Shown in pieces: positions 25,826 through 34,698 of a stretch of 60,687 nucleotides of DNA (its first letter is position 1; every line of letters starts with the position of its first letter). Made by a program: the position numbers and the translations under genes. The notes beneath the pieces were generated by a model. The model was not told the origin of the DNA. It saw only the letters and a list, made by a program, of their open reading frames with translations, and did not search any database. Origin of the DNA: Flavobacteriaceae bacterium (lineage in GTDB: Bacteria > Bacteroidota > Bacteroidia > Flavobacteriales > Flavobacteriaceae); the NCBI GenBank assembly GCA_028825365.1, contig JAPKAF010000003.1:1-60687 (forward strand), in the 5' to 3' direction.

Positions 25826-27100
25826 ATGTCAAAAGATCAAATAATCTTTGATTTAATCAAAGATGAAAAAACTAGGCAAATCGAAGGGATTGAATTAATT
25901 GCTTCTGAAAACTTTACAAGTGATAACGTCATGAAAGCGACTGGTTCTGTCTTAACAAATAAATATGCTGAAGGTTACCCAGGTAAGAGATATTATGGTG
26001 GTTGTGAGGTAGTGGATAAAATTGAGACATTAGCAATAGAAAGAGCGAAAAAACTATTTGGTGCTTGTTGGGCTAATGTTCAACCTCACTCTGGAAGTCA
26101 GGCAAATTCTGCTGTCTTTTTTGCTTGTTTAAATGTTGGAGATAAAATCCTAGGTTTTGATCTATCACACGGAGGACATTTAACACATGGCTCTTCGGTT
26201 AATTTTTCTGGACAATTATACGACCCTGTTTTTTACGGAGTAGAAAAAGAAACTGGAATTTTAAATTACGATAAAATACAAGAAATTGCTACAAGGGAAA
26301 AACCTAAGATGATAATAGCAGGCGCTTCAGCTTATTCTAGGGACATAGACTATGAGAGGTTTAGAGAGATTGCAGATAGTGTAAATGCTTTACTATTAGG
26401 AGATATTTCTCATCCATCAGGTTTAATAGCTAAAGGAGTTTTGAATGACCCTGTTCCTTTTTGTCACATAGTAACTACTACAACTCATAAGACATTAAGA
26501 GGCCCAAGAGGTGGTTTAATATTAATGGGAGAGGATTTTGAAAATCCTTTTGGAATTAAATTTAAAAGTGGGAAGTTAAAAAAAATGTCTTCATTACTAG
26601 ATTTAGCGATTTTTCCAGGTAATCAAGGTGGTCCACTTGAACATGTTATAGCGGCTAAAGCTATAGCTTTCGAGGAGGCTTTACAAGATGATTTTATGTA
26701 TTATATTTTAAATGTCAAAAAAAATGCCCATGTAATGGCGAATGAATTCATAAAAAAAGGCTACAATATTATTTCTAATGGAACAGATAATCACATGATG
26801 TTAATAGATCTTAGAAATAAGGATATTGATGGAAAGTCTGCAGAATATGCTCTAGGAGTTGCTGATATTACTGTAAATAAAAATATGGTTCCGTTTGATG
26901 ATAAATCACCATTTGTTACTTCTGGGATAAGAGTAGGGACTGCTGCTGTTACAACTAGAGGTTTAGATGCTGATGATATGGTTAAAATTGTAAACTTTAT
27001 TGATGAGGCTATAATGAATCATGATAATGAAGATAAGCTGAAAGAAATTGGTTCGAATGTCAATTCAATGATGAGTAAATTTCCGCTTTTTTCAATTTAA
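25826..27100 (+). CDS. glyA: Serine hydroxymethyltransferase GlyA
   Basis: The 424-residue PLP enzyme interconverts serine and glycine and supplies one-carbon units as methylene-tetrahydrofolate. It has [59 protein letters not shown], and the PLP lysine in [15 protein letters not shown]. Near the end are [16 protein letters not shown] and the folate-binding region. The length is typical. It is a single forward gene with its own promoter and lies next to the convergent lipoprotein gene. Confidence 0.98.
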   Translation: MSKDQIIFDLIKDEKTRQIEGIELIASENFTSDNVMKATGSVLTNKYAEGYPGKRYYGGCEVVDKIETLAIERAKKLFGACWANVQPHSGSQANSAVFFACLNVGDKILGFDLSHGGHLTHGSSVNFSGQLYDPVFYGVEKETGILNYDKIQEIATREKPKMIIAGASAYSRDIDYERFREIADSVNALLLGDISHPSGLIAKGVLNDPVPFCHIVTTTTHKTLRGPRGGLILMGEDFENPFGIKFKSGKLKKMSSLLDLAIFPGNQGGPLEHVIAAKAIAFEEALQDDFMYYILNVKKNAHVMANEFIKKGYNIISNGTDNHMMLIDLRNKDIDGKSAEYALGVADITVNKNMVPFDDKSPFVTSGIRVGTAAVTTRGLDADDMVKIVNFIDEAIMNHDNEDKLKEIGSNVNSMMSKFPLFSI

Positions 27101-27101
27101 A

Positions 27102-28691
27102 CTAATCATTAACTATAATATGTTGATAAGCACCCAAATCAGGTGAATTAACTCTACTTATGTTTAGTAAATCTAAAGGATGTTCAACTGCCTGTTGTGG
27201 GTCTCCTAGATTAATTAATTCAGACCCCTGAAGTATAAATAATTCATTGTTATAAGGGTTTTTGAAATCTGTATTTAAATTTAAATATAAACTTTGATAT
27301 TTATCAGTATTTGTAAAATCAAAATTACTTTCGTTTGAAAAATTATCATTAATATCGTCGAATTTAATCATACAATTTTTAAACATAAAATTTAAATCAG
27401 ATTCATCATATTGCTCTATCAAAAGTTCAATAGCTTCACTTCCAGAAACGATACTATTACTCATACTAAAGTTCAAGTTTGGATTACTTACTATTTCACC
27501 TTCATTATTTAACCAATAATTATTCACTAATAAGCTTGGAAATTGTCTAAAACTATTATTCCAAAAATTTGTTATTGTACAATGTGTTAAGTTATAATTT
27601 CCTCCATAAGTAGCTGCAAATGATGATTGCCCACTTTTATTAATAACTAAATTACTCGCTGACACTGAAGAAGATTTAGCTAAAATTCCAAAATTGCTAG
27701 AATTAAAAATTTTAGAATTATTAATAATTAACTGATTAGTTGAGTTTAAATAACCTTCAGAGTATATTCCAATAGTTGAATTTTTTATTGTTAAGTAATT
27801 TATAAGATTATTAACACTCCCTTTAAATAGCCAAATAGTACCCCATTGTCCGGGCGTGTTTTCAAAACTAGTTTCTAATCTGTCTCCTTCAAATATAACT
27901 TCATTTTCTAGTGTTTCTTGATTTTCACTAAATTCACCATTTATATGAATTGAGGCTCCATTTGTGACTAGTATTCCTGAATTTGAATGAAAATGAATTC
28001 TAGCTCCTTTATTAATGGATAATATACTGTTCTCTGGAACAGCAGCATAACCATAAATTACATATGGCTTTTCATTAGTAAAATTCAATTCATTTTCAGA
28101 TAAAAACCTTCCTTGTATATTGGTTTCATCTGAAATTCCATCATTGTCAATATCAAAACTCAAGGTTTCAATAATTGTTTCTCCTGTATTATTATTAATA
28201 TATTTTTGAGGATAAATAAAAACTGCATCCTTAACTAAAGTTATAAGTTCTACCGTTTGGGAATTATATCCAGTATCAAAAATTATTTTGTCATTGTATA
28301 AAAACTGATTAGCATCTTCACTTAGGTTTGTGATATCTACTGTCGTTTCTATAAAAATAAATAAGCTGTCTTTAGCTAATAGCTCGATGTTTTCGAAGTG
28401 TTTACCCGAGTCATTTTGTGTCCCATAAATACCATCTACATTTAATCTGTAGTAAGAATTTTCTCCATTTTCAAGATCTATATTGGGAATTAAAATATTT
28501 TCATTAGAATTATTATAAACCTTTAAATTGTACGTGCTAGAACCAATATTAGTAAAGACAGTATCTAAGTACACTGAATCTTTTGAGAAGCTTAGTTGTG
28601 TTTCAGTAACTTTAAAATTAAAATCTTCTCTACATGAGCTCCAAAAAACGATAATAATAATATTTAATATTAATGAAAATAACTTTTTCAT
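27102..28691 (-). CDS. Lipoprotein with parallel beta-helix repeats
   Basis: The 529-residue product has a signal peptide with the lipobox VFWSSC and a beta-rich N-terminal region (LSFSKDSVYLDTVFTNIGSSTYNLKV), like the abnormal-spindle/immunoglobulin-like modules of flavobacterial surface proteins. From about residue 230 a right-handed beta-helix is suggested by repeated short strands with asparagine turns: GARIHFHSNSGILVTNGASIHINGEF, NYLTIKNSTIGIY, LIINNSKIFNSSNFGILAKSS. Near the end comes the phrase PDLGAYQH, which is common in choice-of-anchor proteins. No catalytic residues are evident. It may bind or shield surface polysaccharides. It lies ten bases from the cyclase gene and shares its strand. 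Confidence 0.65.
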   Translation of the reverse strand: MKKLFSLILNIIIIVFWSSCREDFNFKVTETQLSFSKDSVYLDTVFTNIGSSTYNLKVYNNSNENILIPNIDLENGENSYYRLNVDGIYGTQNDSGKHFENIELLAKDSLFIFIETTVDITNLSEDANQFLYNDKIIFDTGYNSQTVELITLVKDAVFIYPQKYINNNTGETIIETLSFDIDNDGISDETNIQGRFLSENELNFTNEKPYVIYGYAAVPENSILSINKGARIHFHSNSGILVTNGASIHINGEFSENQETLENEVIFEGDRLETSFENTPGQWGTIWLFKGSVNNLINYLTIKNSTIGIYSEGYLNSTNQLIINNSKIFNSSNFGILAKSSSVSASNLVINKSGQSSFAATYGGNYNLTHCTITNFWNNSFRQFPSLLVNNYWLNNEGEIVSNPNLNFSMSNSIVSGSEAIELLIEQYDESDLNFMFKNCMIKFDDINDNFSNESNFDFTNTDKYQSLYLNLNTDFKNPYNNELFILQGSELINLGDPQQAVEHPLDLLNISRVNSPDLGAYQHIIVND

Positions 28692-28701
28692 AATCAGATT
28701 C

Positions 28702-29739
28702 TTATTTTTTTATTATCTCAATTTCAAATATTTTATCCCACATTTTCCCTGTAACAAATAATGTTTGACTCTCTTTGTTGAATGCTATGCCATTTAAAAC
28801 ATCTAAATTATTGTGATTTGTAACTCTTTGTTTTAGCCCAGAAAGATCAATTACTCCTTCTACTGCACCTATAATCGGATCTATAATTGCCACTCCGTTT
28901 TTCAAGTATCTATTTGCATATATTTTACCATTTACCCATTCTAACTCATTTAGACCATTAACCTTTCCTTTATTAGTGTAAACTTCAAAATTGTCAATTT
29001 CTTCAAATGTATTTGGGTCTAGTATCCAAATTTTTTCAGTGCCATCACTTTTGAATATTTTACTCGAATTATTACAGAGTCCCCAACCTTCTAAACTTTT
29101 ATTGTAATAGAACTTATCTATTAATTCTAAATTCTCTAAATCATATACCAATCCAATACTTTCCCTCCATGTTAATTGAATTATTTTATCATTTATAATC
29201 GTTAATCCTTCTGCAAAGTATTTATTAGAAATATTAATTTCTGATAAAGTTTCACCTGTTTTATATTCAGTTTTTCTTAATTTTGATTTACCGTATTTCC
29301 CAGTACTTTCGTATAAAAAACCTTTATTAAATTCTAACCCTTGAGTATAAGAATTTATATCATGAGGGTAAGTATTAATTATTCTGTAAGAATAAATTTT
29401 CGGTTTTTTATCATTAAGAAGAATAAAACTATATTTTTTTGATTTATTCGTATTATTAAAAAACGAAACAACATTAATATTATTTTGACCAAGTCTTAAA
29501 TTTTCAAGTTCAAATTCTAAATTATTTAGTGAGTTGTCTATAAAGTTGTAAATTAATTTACTCGAGTTGTAAACCTTAATTGAATCAAATTTTTCATGGA
29601 CAGTTAATTTAATGGTTTCGTTGCGCTGTAGTTTTTCTTTAATATTTGATGTGATATTTAAATTAGCATCAAGATTATTGTTGCATCCAAATAAAAAGAA
29701 GGATAAAATTATTTGTAATATTTTGAAGCTCATAAGCAT
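28702..29739 (-). CDS. Glutaminyl-peptide cyclotransferase, lipoprotein
   Basis: The 345-residue product matches the five-bladed beta-propeller glutaminyl cyclases of the plant and bacterial type, which turn N-terminal glutamine into pyroglutamate. Typical parts are IINTYPHDINSYTQGLEF, FLYESTGKYGKS, the central KLRKTEYKTGE strand, GWGLCNN, and the late LNGIAFNKESQTLFVTGKMWDKIFEI (cited as NGIAFNKES and TGKMWDKIFE). The start has a signal peptide with lipobox FLFGC, so it is anchored in the membrane. The substrate is unknown: N-terminal glutamine of exported proteins is the usual one. It precedes the beta-helix lipoprotein gene. Confidence 0.85.
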   Translation of the reverse strand: MLMSFKILQIILSFFLFGCNNNLDANLNITSNIKEKLQRNETIKLTVHEKFDSIKVYNSSKLIYNFIDNSLNNLEFELENLRLGQNNINVVSFFNNTNKSKKYSFILLNDKKPKIYSYRIINTYPHDINSYTQGLEFNKGFLYESTGKYGKSKLRKTEYKTGETLSEINISNKYFAEGLTIINDKIIQLTWRESIGLVYDLENLELIDKFYYNKSLEGWGLCNNSSKIFKSDGTEKIWILDPNTFEEIDNFEVYTNKGKVNGLNELEWVNGKIYANRYLKNGVAIIDPIIGAVEGVIDLSGLKQRVTNHNNLDVLNGIAFNKESQTLFVTGKMWDKIFEIEIIKK

Positions 29740-29805
29740 TTGTATATTGGCAATTTATTTATTTAAATTAACTTAAAAAAATCTTAGCGTATTATAAATC
29801 ATTTG

Positions 29806-29813
29806 TATATTTA
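29806..29813 (+). promoter_or_regulatory. Possible -7 box for the SRP RNA
   Basis: TATATTTA is one base from the TAnnTTTG consensus and ends four bases before the first paired base of the RNA, which is the distance expected for a start point at about 29818. Confidence 0.35.
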
Positions 29814-29817
29814 CATT

Positions 29818-29911
29818 GGCAAGTCCTACACAACTAGCTCCTGTTTAATCCTCCAGAGTGGGAACACAGCAAAGGTATACGGTTGTAGCGGTGTGATGTA
29901 GGTAGCTTGCC
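29818..29911 (+). ncRNA. ffs: Small signal recognition particle RNA (4.5S-like)
   Basis: The RNA is about 94 bases and folds into one long hairpin: GGCAAG at 29818 pairs with CTTGCC at the end, and further in CCTACA pairs with TGTAGG. The apical part contains TCCTCC, AGAG, GGGAACACAGCAAAGG, which resembles the conserved domain that binds the Ffh protein, in its Bacteroidota version. A run of eight T follows at once, as expected of a terminator. It guides membrane and secreted proteins to the Sec machinery; no ffh gene is in view. Confidence 0.85.
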
Positions 29912-29919
29912 TTTTTTTT
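29912..29919 (+). terminator. T-tract ending the SRP RNA
   Basis: Eight T residues follow directly after the closing stem of the SRP RNA, so the RNA hairpin itself acts as its terminator. Confidence 0.7.
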
Positions 29920-29949
29920 ATTATATTTCCTTCATAATATTCCAACCAC

Positions 29950-30747
29950 ATGTCAAAAGTAATTTTAATCACAGGTGCTTCTTCTGGGATAGGTAAAGCA
30001 TTAGGAGATTTTTTAACTATTAAAGGTTTCAAGGTTTATGGAACAAGTAGAAATTCTTCTAATTACATAAATTCTAATTTTATATTATTAGACCTAGATG
30101 TCCAAAACTCTTCAAGTATAGATCTCTGTGTTGAGAAAATAACTAAGATTGAAGGTAGAGTTGATGTTTTAATTAATAATGCAGGAGTTGGCATTACAGG
30201 GCCTTTAGAAGAGTTGCCAGAAAACGAAATCGAAAATAATTTTAAAACAAACTTATTTGGTCCTATAAATATTATAAAAAAGGTTTTACCTGTTATGCGA
30301 AAAAACAAACAGGGTTTAATTATTAATGTTACATCAGTTTCTGCTTGTGTAGGCACTCCATATAGATCTATTTACAGCGCAAGTAAAGCTGCTTTAGATT
30401 TAGTTTCTGAAACCTTAAACATGGAAACTAAGCCATTTAATATTAATGTTGTGACTATAGCTCCAGGTGAGTTTGCGACAAATATTGCTTCTAGAAGATA
30501 CCATGCTTTAATTAAAAAGGACTCTGTATACTTTTCTAGTTATTCTAAAGCTCTTAAATTAATGAATGAGCATGTTGATAGCGGTTCTGACCCTAAATTA
30601 ATTGCTAAACTAGTTTTCAAGATAATTAATACTAATAATCCCAAAAAGAAATATACAGTTGGCTCTTTTTTAGAAACAGTTGCCCCATATCTAAAACTCC
30701 TTCTTCCTCAGAAATTATTTGAATATATAGTGATGAGAAGTTATTAA
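29950..30747 (+). CDS. Short-chain dehydrogenase/reductase (SDR) family oxidoreductase
   Basis: The 265-residue protein has the classical SDR layout: the cofactor motif ITGASSGIGKALG (residues 6-18), the NNAGVG strand, and the catalytic Ser-Tyr-Lys triad in VTSVSACVGTPYRSIYSASK (serine, then YxxxK). The basic residue after the cofactor motif (GTSRNSS) suggests NADPH use. The substrate is unknown; this class contains oxidoreductases for lipids, retinol-like compounds and sugars. It follows the SRP RNA by 38 bases and stands alone. Confidence 0.88.
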   Translation: MSKVILITGASSGIGKALGDFLTIKGFKVYGTSRNSSNYINSNFILLDLDVQNSSSIDLCVEKITKIEGRVDVLINNAGVGITGPLEELPENEIENNFKTNLFGPINIIKKVLPVMRKNKQGLIINVTSVSACVGTPYRSIYSASKAALDLVSETLNMETKPFNINVVTIAPGEFATNIASRRYHALIKKDSVYFSSYSKALKLMNEHVDSGSDPKLIAKLVFKIINTNNPKKKYTVGSFLETVAPYLKLLLPQKLFEYIVMRSY

Positions 30748-30846
30748 TACTATTCACTAATTTGTTAATATGTTTACAAGCATTTTAATTTTTAATTTTT
30801 TTATTTATTGTAATTTTAAAATGTACATAATCACAAAAAATCTACT

Positions 30847-31500
30847 ATGAAATTTTTTATTGACACAGCAAATTTAGATCAAATTAAAGAAGCGCAAGAC
30901 TTAGGTGTTTTGGATGGTGTTACCACTAATCCTTCCTTGATGGCTAAAGAAGGAATTACTGGAAGGGAAAATATTTTACAACATTATAAAGATATATGTG
31001 ATATAGTAGATGGTGACGTTTCAGCAGAAGTCATTGCAACAGACTTTGAAAACATGATTTCTGAAGGAACTGAATTAGCAAATCTTCATAGTCAGATAGT
31101 TGTAAAGTTACCAATGATTAAAGATGGAATTAAAGCTGCGAAATATTTTAGTGATAACGATATTAAAACTAATGTTACATTAGTTTTTTCTGCTGGTCAA
31201 GCACTTTTAGCCGCTAAAGCTGGAGCGACTTATGTATCACCATTTATAGGTAGGTTAGATGATATTTCAACAGATGGTTTAAATCTAATAGCAGAAATCA
31301 GATTAATTTATGACAACTATGGGTTTACAACACAAATCCTAGCAGCATCTGTTAGACACACGATGCATGTAATAGATTGTGCTAAAATAGGTGCAGATGT
31401 AATGACTGGCCCGCTAAGTTCAATTTCTGGACTGTTAAAACACCCTTTGACTGATATTGGTTTAGAGAAGTTTTTAAGTGATTATAAAAAGGGTAATTAA
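30847..31500 (+). CDS. Transaldolase/fructose-6-phosphate aldolase (FSA/TalC type)
   Basis: The 217-residue TIM-barrel enzyme matches the short subfamily of transaldolases. Key parts are [30 protein letters not shown], the Schiff-base lysine in VVKLPM (about residue 86), [25 protein letters not shown] (cited as [11 protein letters not shown] and GATYVSPF), and ASVRHTMHV. It may act in the non-oxidative pentose phosphate pathway. Whether it is a transaldolase or a fructose-6-phosphate aldolase cannot be told from the sequence alone. Its end overlaps the following reverse gene by four bases. Confidence 0.9.
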   Translation: MKFFIDTANLDQIKEAQDLGVLDGVTTNPSLMAKEGITGRENILQHYKDICDIVDGDVSAEVIATDFENMISEGTELANLHSQIVVKLPMIKDGIKAAKYFSDNDIKTNVTLVFSAGQALLAAKAGATYVSPFIGRLDDISTDGLNLIAEIRLIYDNYGFTTQILAASVRHTMHVIDCAKIGADVMTGPLSSISGLLKHPLTDIGLEKFLSDYKKGN

Positions 31501-32933
31501 TTTATTATATTATCTAGGTTGTCACTAAATAGATTTACGTTAGATTCAATTATATTCATTTTTGAGTCTACTATAATTGTTTTTCTTATATACTGAATTC
31601 CAAGTAGCCTTTTTGCTATCTCCGCATTACGTAATTTGAATTCATTTATTGGTGTCTTACTTTTACATTCAGAGCAGCTACAGTAACTAGAGTTTATTTT
31701 TAGTTTATTAAGCCACTTATCGTTGCTGATATTGTCTATGTTAATTGAAATGAAGTTGATGTTTGGGTATTTATTTTTTAATTCTTTAACTTTATTGTGG
31801 CTATACTTAAAAGAGTTTTTTGAGTTTTGACTCCAAAAATAAATTAAGGATTTATCATTTATTAAATTATTAATGTTTACTGGTATTTTATTGCTATTAA
31901 TAAGCTCTATTATTGGTAATTTTTTACCCTTTTTTAGCTTCTTTAGACTGTTAAATAGTGTTGTAATTCTTTTCTTTTGATAATTTTTAGAACTATCACT
32001 AGTTGTTTTGTTTATGTTTAAATAGTGATTGTATATTTTATTAGCCTCCCCTTGAGTTTTGCTAAATGACAAAAACCTTCTGGTAATAAATGAAGTTAAT
32101 CTAGATTTAATTTCCTGGTTAGTTACTAAGCTATCTATTAGGTTTAACTTTATTAAATTATATTTAGTATTGTCTTTTTTAAATAATTTTTTATTATTTG
32201 TTTTTATGAATTCTTCATATGCTAAATTATCGAAGTGTGGAAATAAAAAATTATAATAATGGTAAAATTCCTGTAGTAGGGTGTTGTTGTAATTTATGTT
32301 TTTTCTAAAGTCATAAAAATCTTTTGGGTATAATATATCGTCACTATTATTTAATTCAATAAATCGATAAGCTTCTTTTTTTGAATTAAAAATATACTCA
32401 ATTGTGTGTATTGCAACTCCTTTAAATAAAGTAGAGATAGGGGTTGAAGAAGTAAAACTTTTTAATAGCTTAATCTCATTTAGTTTAATAGAATCTAATT
32501 TATTTTTAAAACTTGTGGGGTTTAGTTTATATAAATTAGAGCTATTTCTTCTGGAATTCTCATATTTAGTAAATAAATTTATTAAGTAATTGTTCTTTTT
32601 TGATCCTAGTCCACTAAATGATAGTGATTCGTCAAAATCTAAAGTATTTACTCTTAGTGTAATACTGTCTTTCGGCTCTAATAGTATTAGTTGGTATTCA
32701 TTGCCATGTGAAAATCCATAGAAGCCAGGAACAGTTGATTCTATTTTTGTAATAAATCTGTTATTTGAATCTAAAAATAATGTATCAATTATGACATTTG
32801 ACTTAAAAATAGTTATTTTTTTGTCTGTTGGGTTTATTATTTCACCACCTATATAGCTATAGGTAATATCTCTTTGATTTTGACAATCACAAAGTATTAT
32901 ACTTAATAATAAAAACCCAAAAATTCTTTTCAT
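31497..32933 (-). CDS. Thioredoxin-fold lipoprotein without the CxxC pair
   Basis: The 478-residue product starts at [10 protein letters not shown], which gives a signal peptide with Cys16 or Cys18 as lipid anchor. The first 110 residues form a beta-rich module like the DUF4369 domain of Bacteroidota TlpA-type proteins ([18 protein letters not shown]). A long helical middle follows. The C-terminal domain has a thioredoxin-like order ([41 protein letters not shown]). The usual WCxxC is replaced by WSQNS, so it cannot act as an ordinary disulfide reductase. About 45 residues later it has a separate cluster, YCSCSEC. The specific role is unknown; it overlaps transaldolase by four bases, tail to tail. 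Confidence 0.7.
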   Translation of the reverse strand: MKRIFGFLLLSIILCDCQNQRDITYSYIGGEIINPTDKKITIFKSNVIIDTLFLDSNNRFITKIESTVPGFYGFSHGNEYQLILLEPKDSITLRVNTLDFDESLSFSGLGSKKNNYLINLFTKYENSRRNSSNLYKLNPTSFKNKLDSIKLNEIKLLKSFTSSTPISTLFKGVAIHTIEYIFNSKKEAYRFIELNNSDDILYPKDFYDFRKNINYNNTLLQEFYHYYNFLFPHFDNLAYEEFIKTNNKKLFKKDNTKYNLIKLNLIDSLVTNQEIKSRLTSFITRRFLSFSKTQGEANKIYNHYLNINKTTSDSSKNYQKKRITTLFNSLKKLKKGKKLPIIELINSNKIPVNINNLINDKSLIYFWSQNSKNSFKYSHNKVKELKNKYPNINFISINIDNISNDKWLNKLKINSSYCSCSECKSKTPINEFKLRNAEIAKRLLGIQYIRKTIIVDSKMNIIESNVNLFSDNLDNIIN

Positions 32934-33047
32934 GTTATTCATTGATAAGGTCAAAAATAAATATGAATATCGTTTAATTGTGTTAATTACCTGTTAAATT
33001 AAATCTATTTAATCAAAGTAGATTAAGTTTTTAGCGATTAGATTTTA

Positions 33048-33055
33048 TATTTTTG
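33048..33055 (+). promoter_or_regulatory. Bacteroidota -7 box before the ABC-F gene
   Basis: TATTTTTG matches TAnnTTTG and lies 23 bases before the ATG. The 145-base gap before the gene is AT-rich and also has an imperfect dyad with TTAATC and GATTAA near 33009-33026, of unknown meaning. Confidence 0.45.
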
Positions 33056-33078
33056 CAGAAATTTTTAATTTCATTTTT

Positions 33079-34698
33079 ATGTTATCAGTTTCAAATCTTT
33101 CAGTTCAGTTTGGTAAAAGAATTTTATTTGACGATGTGAACACATCCTTTAACAATGGTAATTGTTATGGTATAATAGGCGCAAACGGTTCGGGTAAGTC
33201 TACTTTTTTGAAAATATTGGCAGGAAAATTAGATCCTACATCTGGTAATGTCCACTTAGAGCCTGGGAAAAGAATGTCTGTTCTAGAGCAAAATCATAAT
33301 TTGTATGATAACAAAAATGTCTTAGATACTGTTATTATCGGTAACAAGCCCCTGTATGATGTTAAATTAGAAATGGATACTCTGTATGCAGATTATAACG
33401 ATGAAAATGCAGATAAAATTGGTGTACTCCAGCAAAAGTTTGAAGAAATGGATGGCTGGAATGCTGAAAGTGCTGCTGCGGCAATGCTATCAAATTTGGG
33501 GATTGAAGAAAGGCTGCATTATACCTTAATGAAAGATATTGATGCTAAGCTGAAGGTTAGAATATTATTGGCTCAGTCACTATTTGGTAATCCAGATGTT
33601 TTAGTCATGGATGAGCCTACTAATGATTTAGATTACGAAACGATATTATGGCTTGAAAATTTTCTTGCTAATTTTGACAACTGTATAATTGTAGTTTCCC
33701 ACGATAGACATTTTTTAGATTCTGTTTGTACACACATTTCTGATATTGATTTCAATAAAATATTACATTACTCTGGTAATTACACGTTTTGGTATGAATC
33801 ATCTCAATTAGCATTACGTCAACGTACTCAGCAAAATAAGAAAGCTGAAGAAAAGAAAAAAGAACTACAAGAGTTTATAGCTAGATTTAGTGCAAATGTT
33901 GCAAAAAGCAAGCAAGCTACAAGTAGGAAGAAAATGATTGATAAGCTAAATATTGAAGAGATAAAGCCCTCAAGTAGAAGGTATCCTGCTATTATATTTG
34001 ATAGAGATAGAGATGCTGGGGATCAAATATTAAATATTGAAAACCTCTCATTTTCACTTGAAAATAATATTCTCTTTGATAAAATAGATTTAAATATTGC
34101 TAAAGGAGATAAGGTTGTGATCTTTTCTAAAGATTCCAGAGCTACTTCCGCATTTTATGAAATCATCAATTCTAATCAAAATAAATACTCTGGTAAATTT
34201 AATTGGGGTATAACCACATCACAATCTTACTTACCTATTGACAATCATGAGTTTTTTAACAAAGATCTTAGCTTGGTTGAGTGGTTAAGGGAGTGGGCTA
34301 CTACTGAAGAGGAAAGAGAAGAAGTTTATTTAAGAGGCTTTTTAGGTAAGATGGTGTTTAGCGGAGAGGAGGCTTTAAAAACCTGTAATGTTTTGTCAGG
34401 AGGAGAAAAAGTTAGGTGTATGTTGTCTAGAATGATGATGTTTAGAGCAAATGTTTTGATGCTTGATGAGCCTACTAATCATTTAGATTTAGAGAGTATT
34501 ACTGCATTTAATAACTCCCTTAACAAATTTAAAGGCACTATTCTATTTACTACCCACGATCATCAATTTGCTCAGACTATAGCAAATAGGGTAGTGGAAC
34601 TAACTCCAAAAGGAATCATAGATAGATACATGAAGTTTGATGAGTACATGCAAGATGATAAAATTAAAGAATTAAGAAATAAGATGTATAAAAATTAA
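33079..34698 (+). CDS. ABC-F ATPase, YbiT type
   Basis: The 539-residue protein has two ABC domains joined by a basic linker and no membrane part; ABC-F proteins bind the ribosomal E site and help stalled translation. The start MLSVSNLSVQFGKRILFDDV and the length match YbiT. The first domain has Walker A GANGSGKST (34-42) and Walker B VLVMDEPTNDLD, but its signature is degenerate (DAKLKVRILLAQ). The second domain keeps LSGGEKVRCML and MLDEPTNHLD, while its Walker A reads SKDSRATSA (350-358) with no lysine. So probably only the first nucleotide-binding loop, completed by the second signature, can hydrolyse ATP. It stands alone, convergent with pheT. Confidence 0.92.
   Translation: MLSVSNLSVQFGKRILFDDVNTSFNNGNCYGIIGANGSGKSTFLKILAGKLDPTSGNVHLEPGKRMSVLEQNHNLYDNKNVLDTVIIGNKPLYDVKLEMDTLYADYNDENADKIGVLQQKFEEMDGWNAESAAAAMLSNLGIEERLHYTLMKDIDAKLKVRILLAQSLFGNPDVLVMDEPTNDLDYETILWLENFLANFDNCIIVVSHDRHFLDSVCTHISDIDFNKILHYSGNYTFWYESSQLALRQRTQQNKKAEEKKKELQEFIARFSANVAKSKQATSRKKMIDKLNIEEIKPSSRRYPAIIFDRDRDAGDQILNIENLSFSLENNILFDKIDLNIAKGDKVVIFSKDSRATSAFYEIINSNQNKYSGKFNWGITTSQSYLPIDNHEFFNKDLSLVEWLREWATTEEEREEVYLRGFLGKMVFSGEEALKTCNVLSGGEKVRCMLSRMMMFRANVLMLDEPTNHLDLESITAFNNSLNKFKGTILFTTHDHQFAQTIANRVVELTPKGIIDRYMKFDEYMQDDKIKELRNKMYKN

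Noticed and set aside
29826-30032. A 68-codon reverse frame across the SRP RNA and the start of the SDR gene
   Set aside because: It runs through the RNA hairpin and the SDR cofactor motif; its sequence has no family features. It is a shadow frame.
33009-33026. Imperfect dyad TTAATC...GATTAA before the ABC-F gene as a terminator
   Set aside because: The stem is only six A-T-rich pairs and no gene reads toward it from either side.
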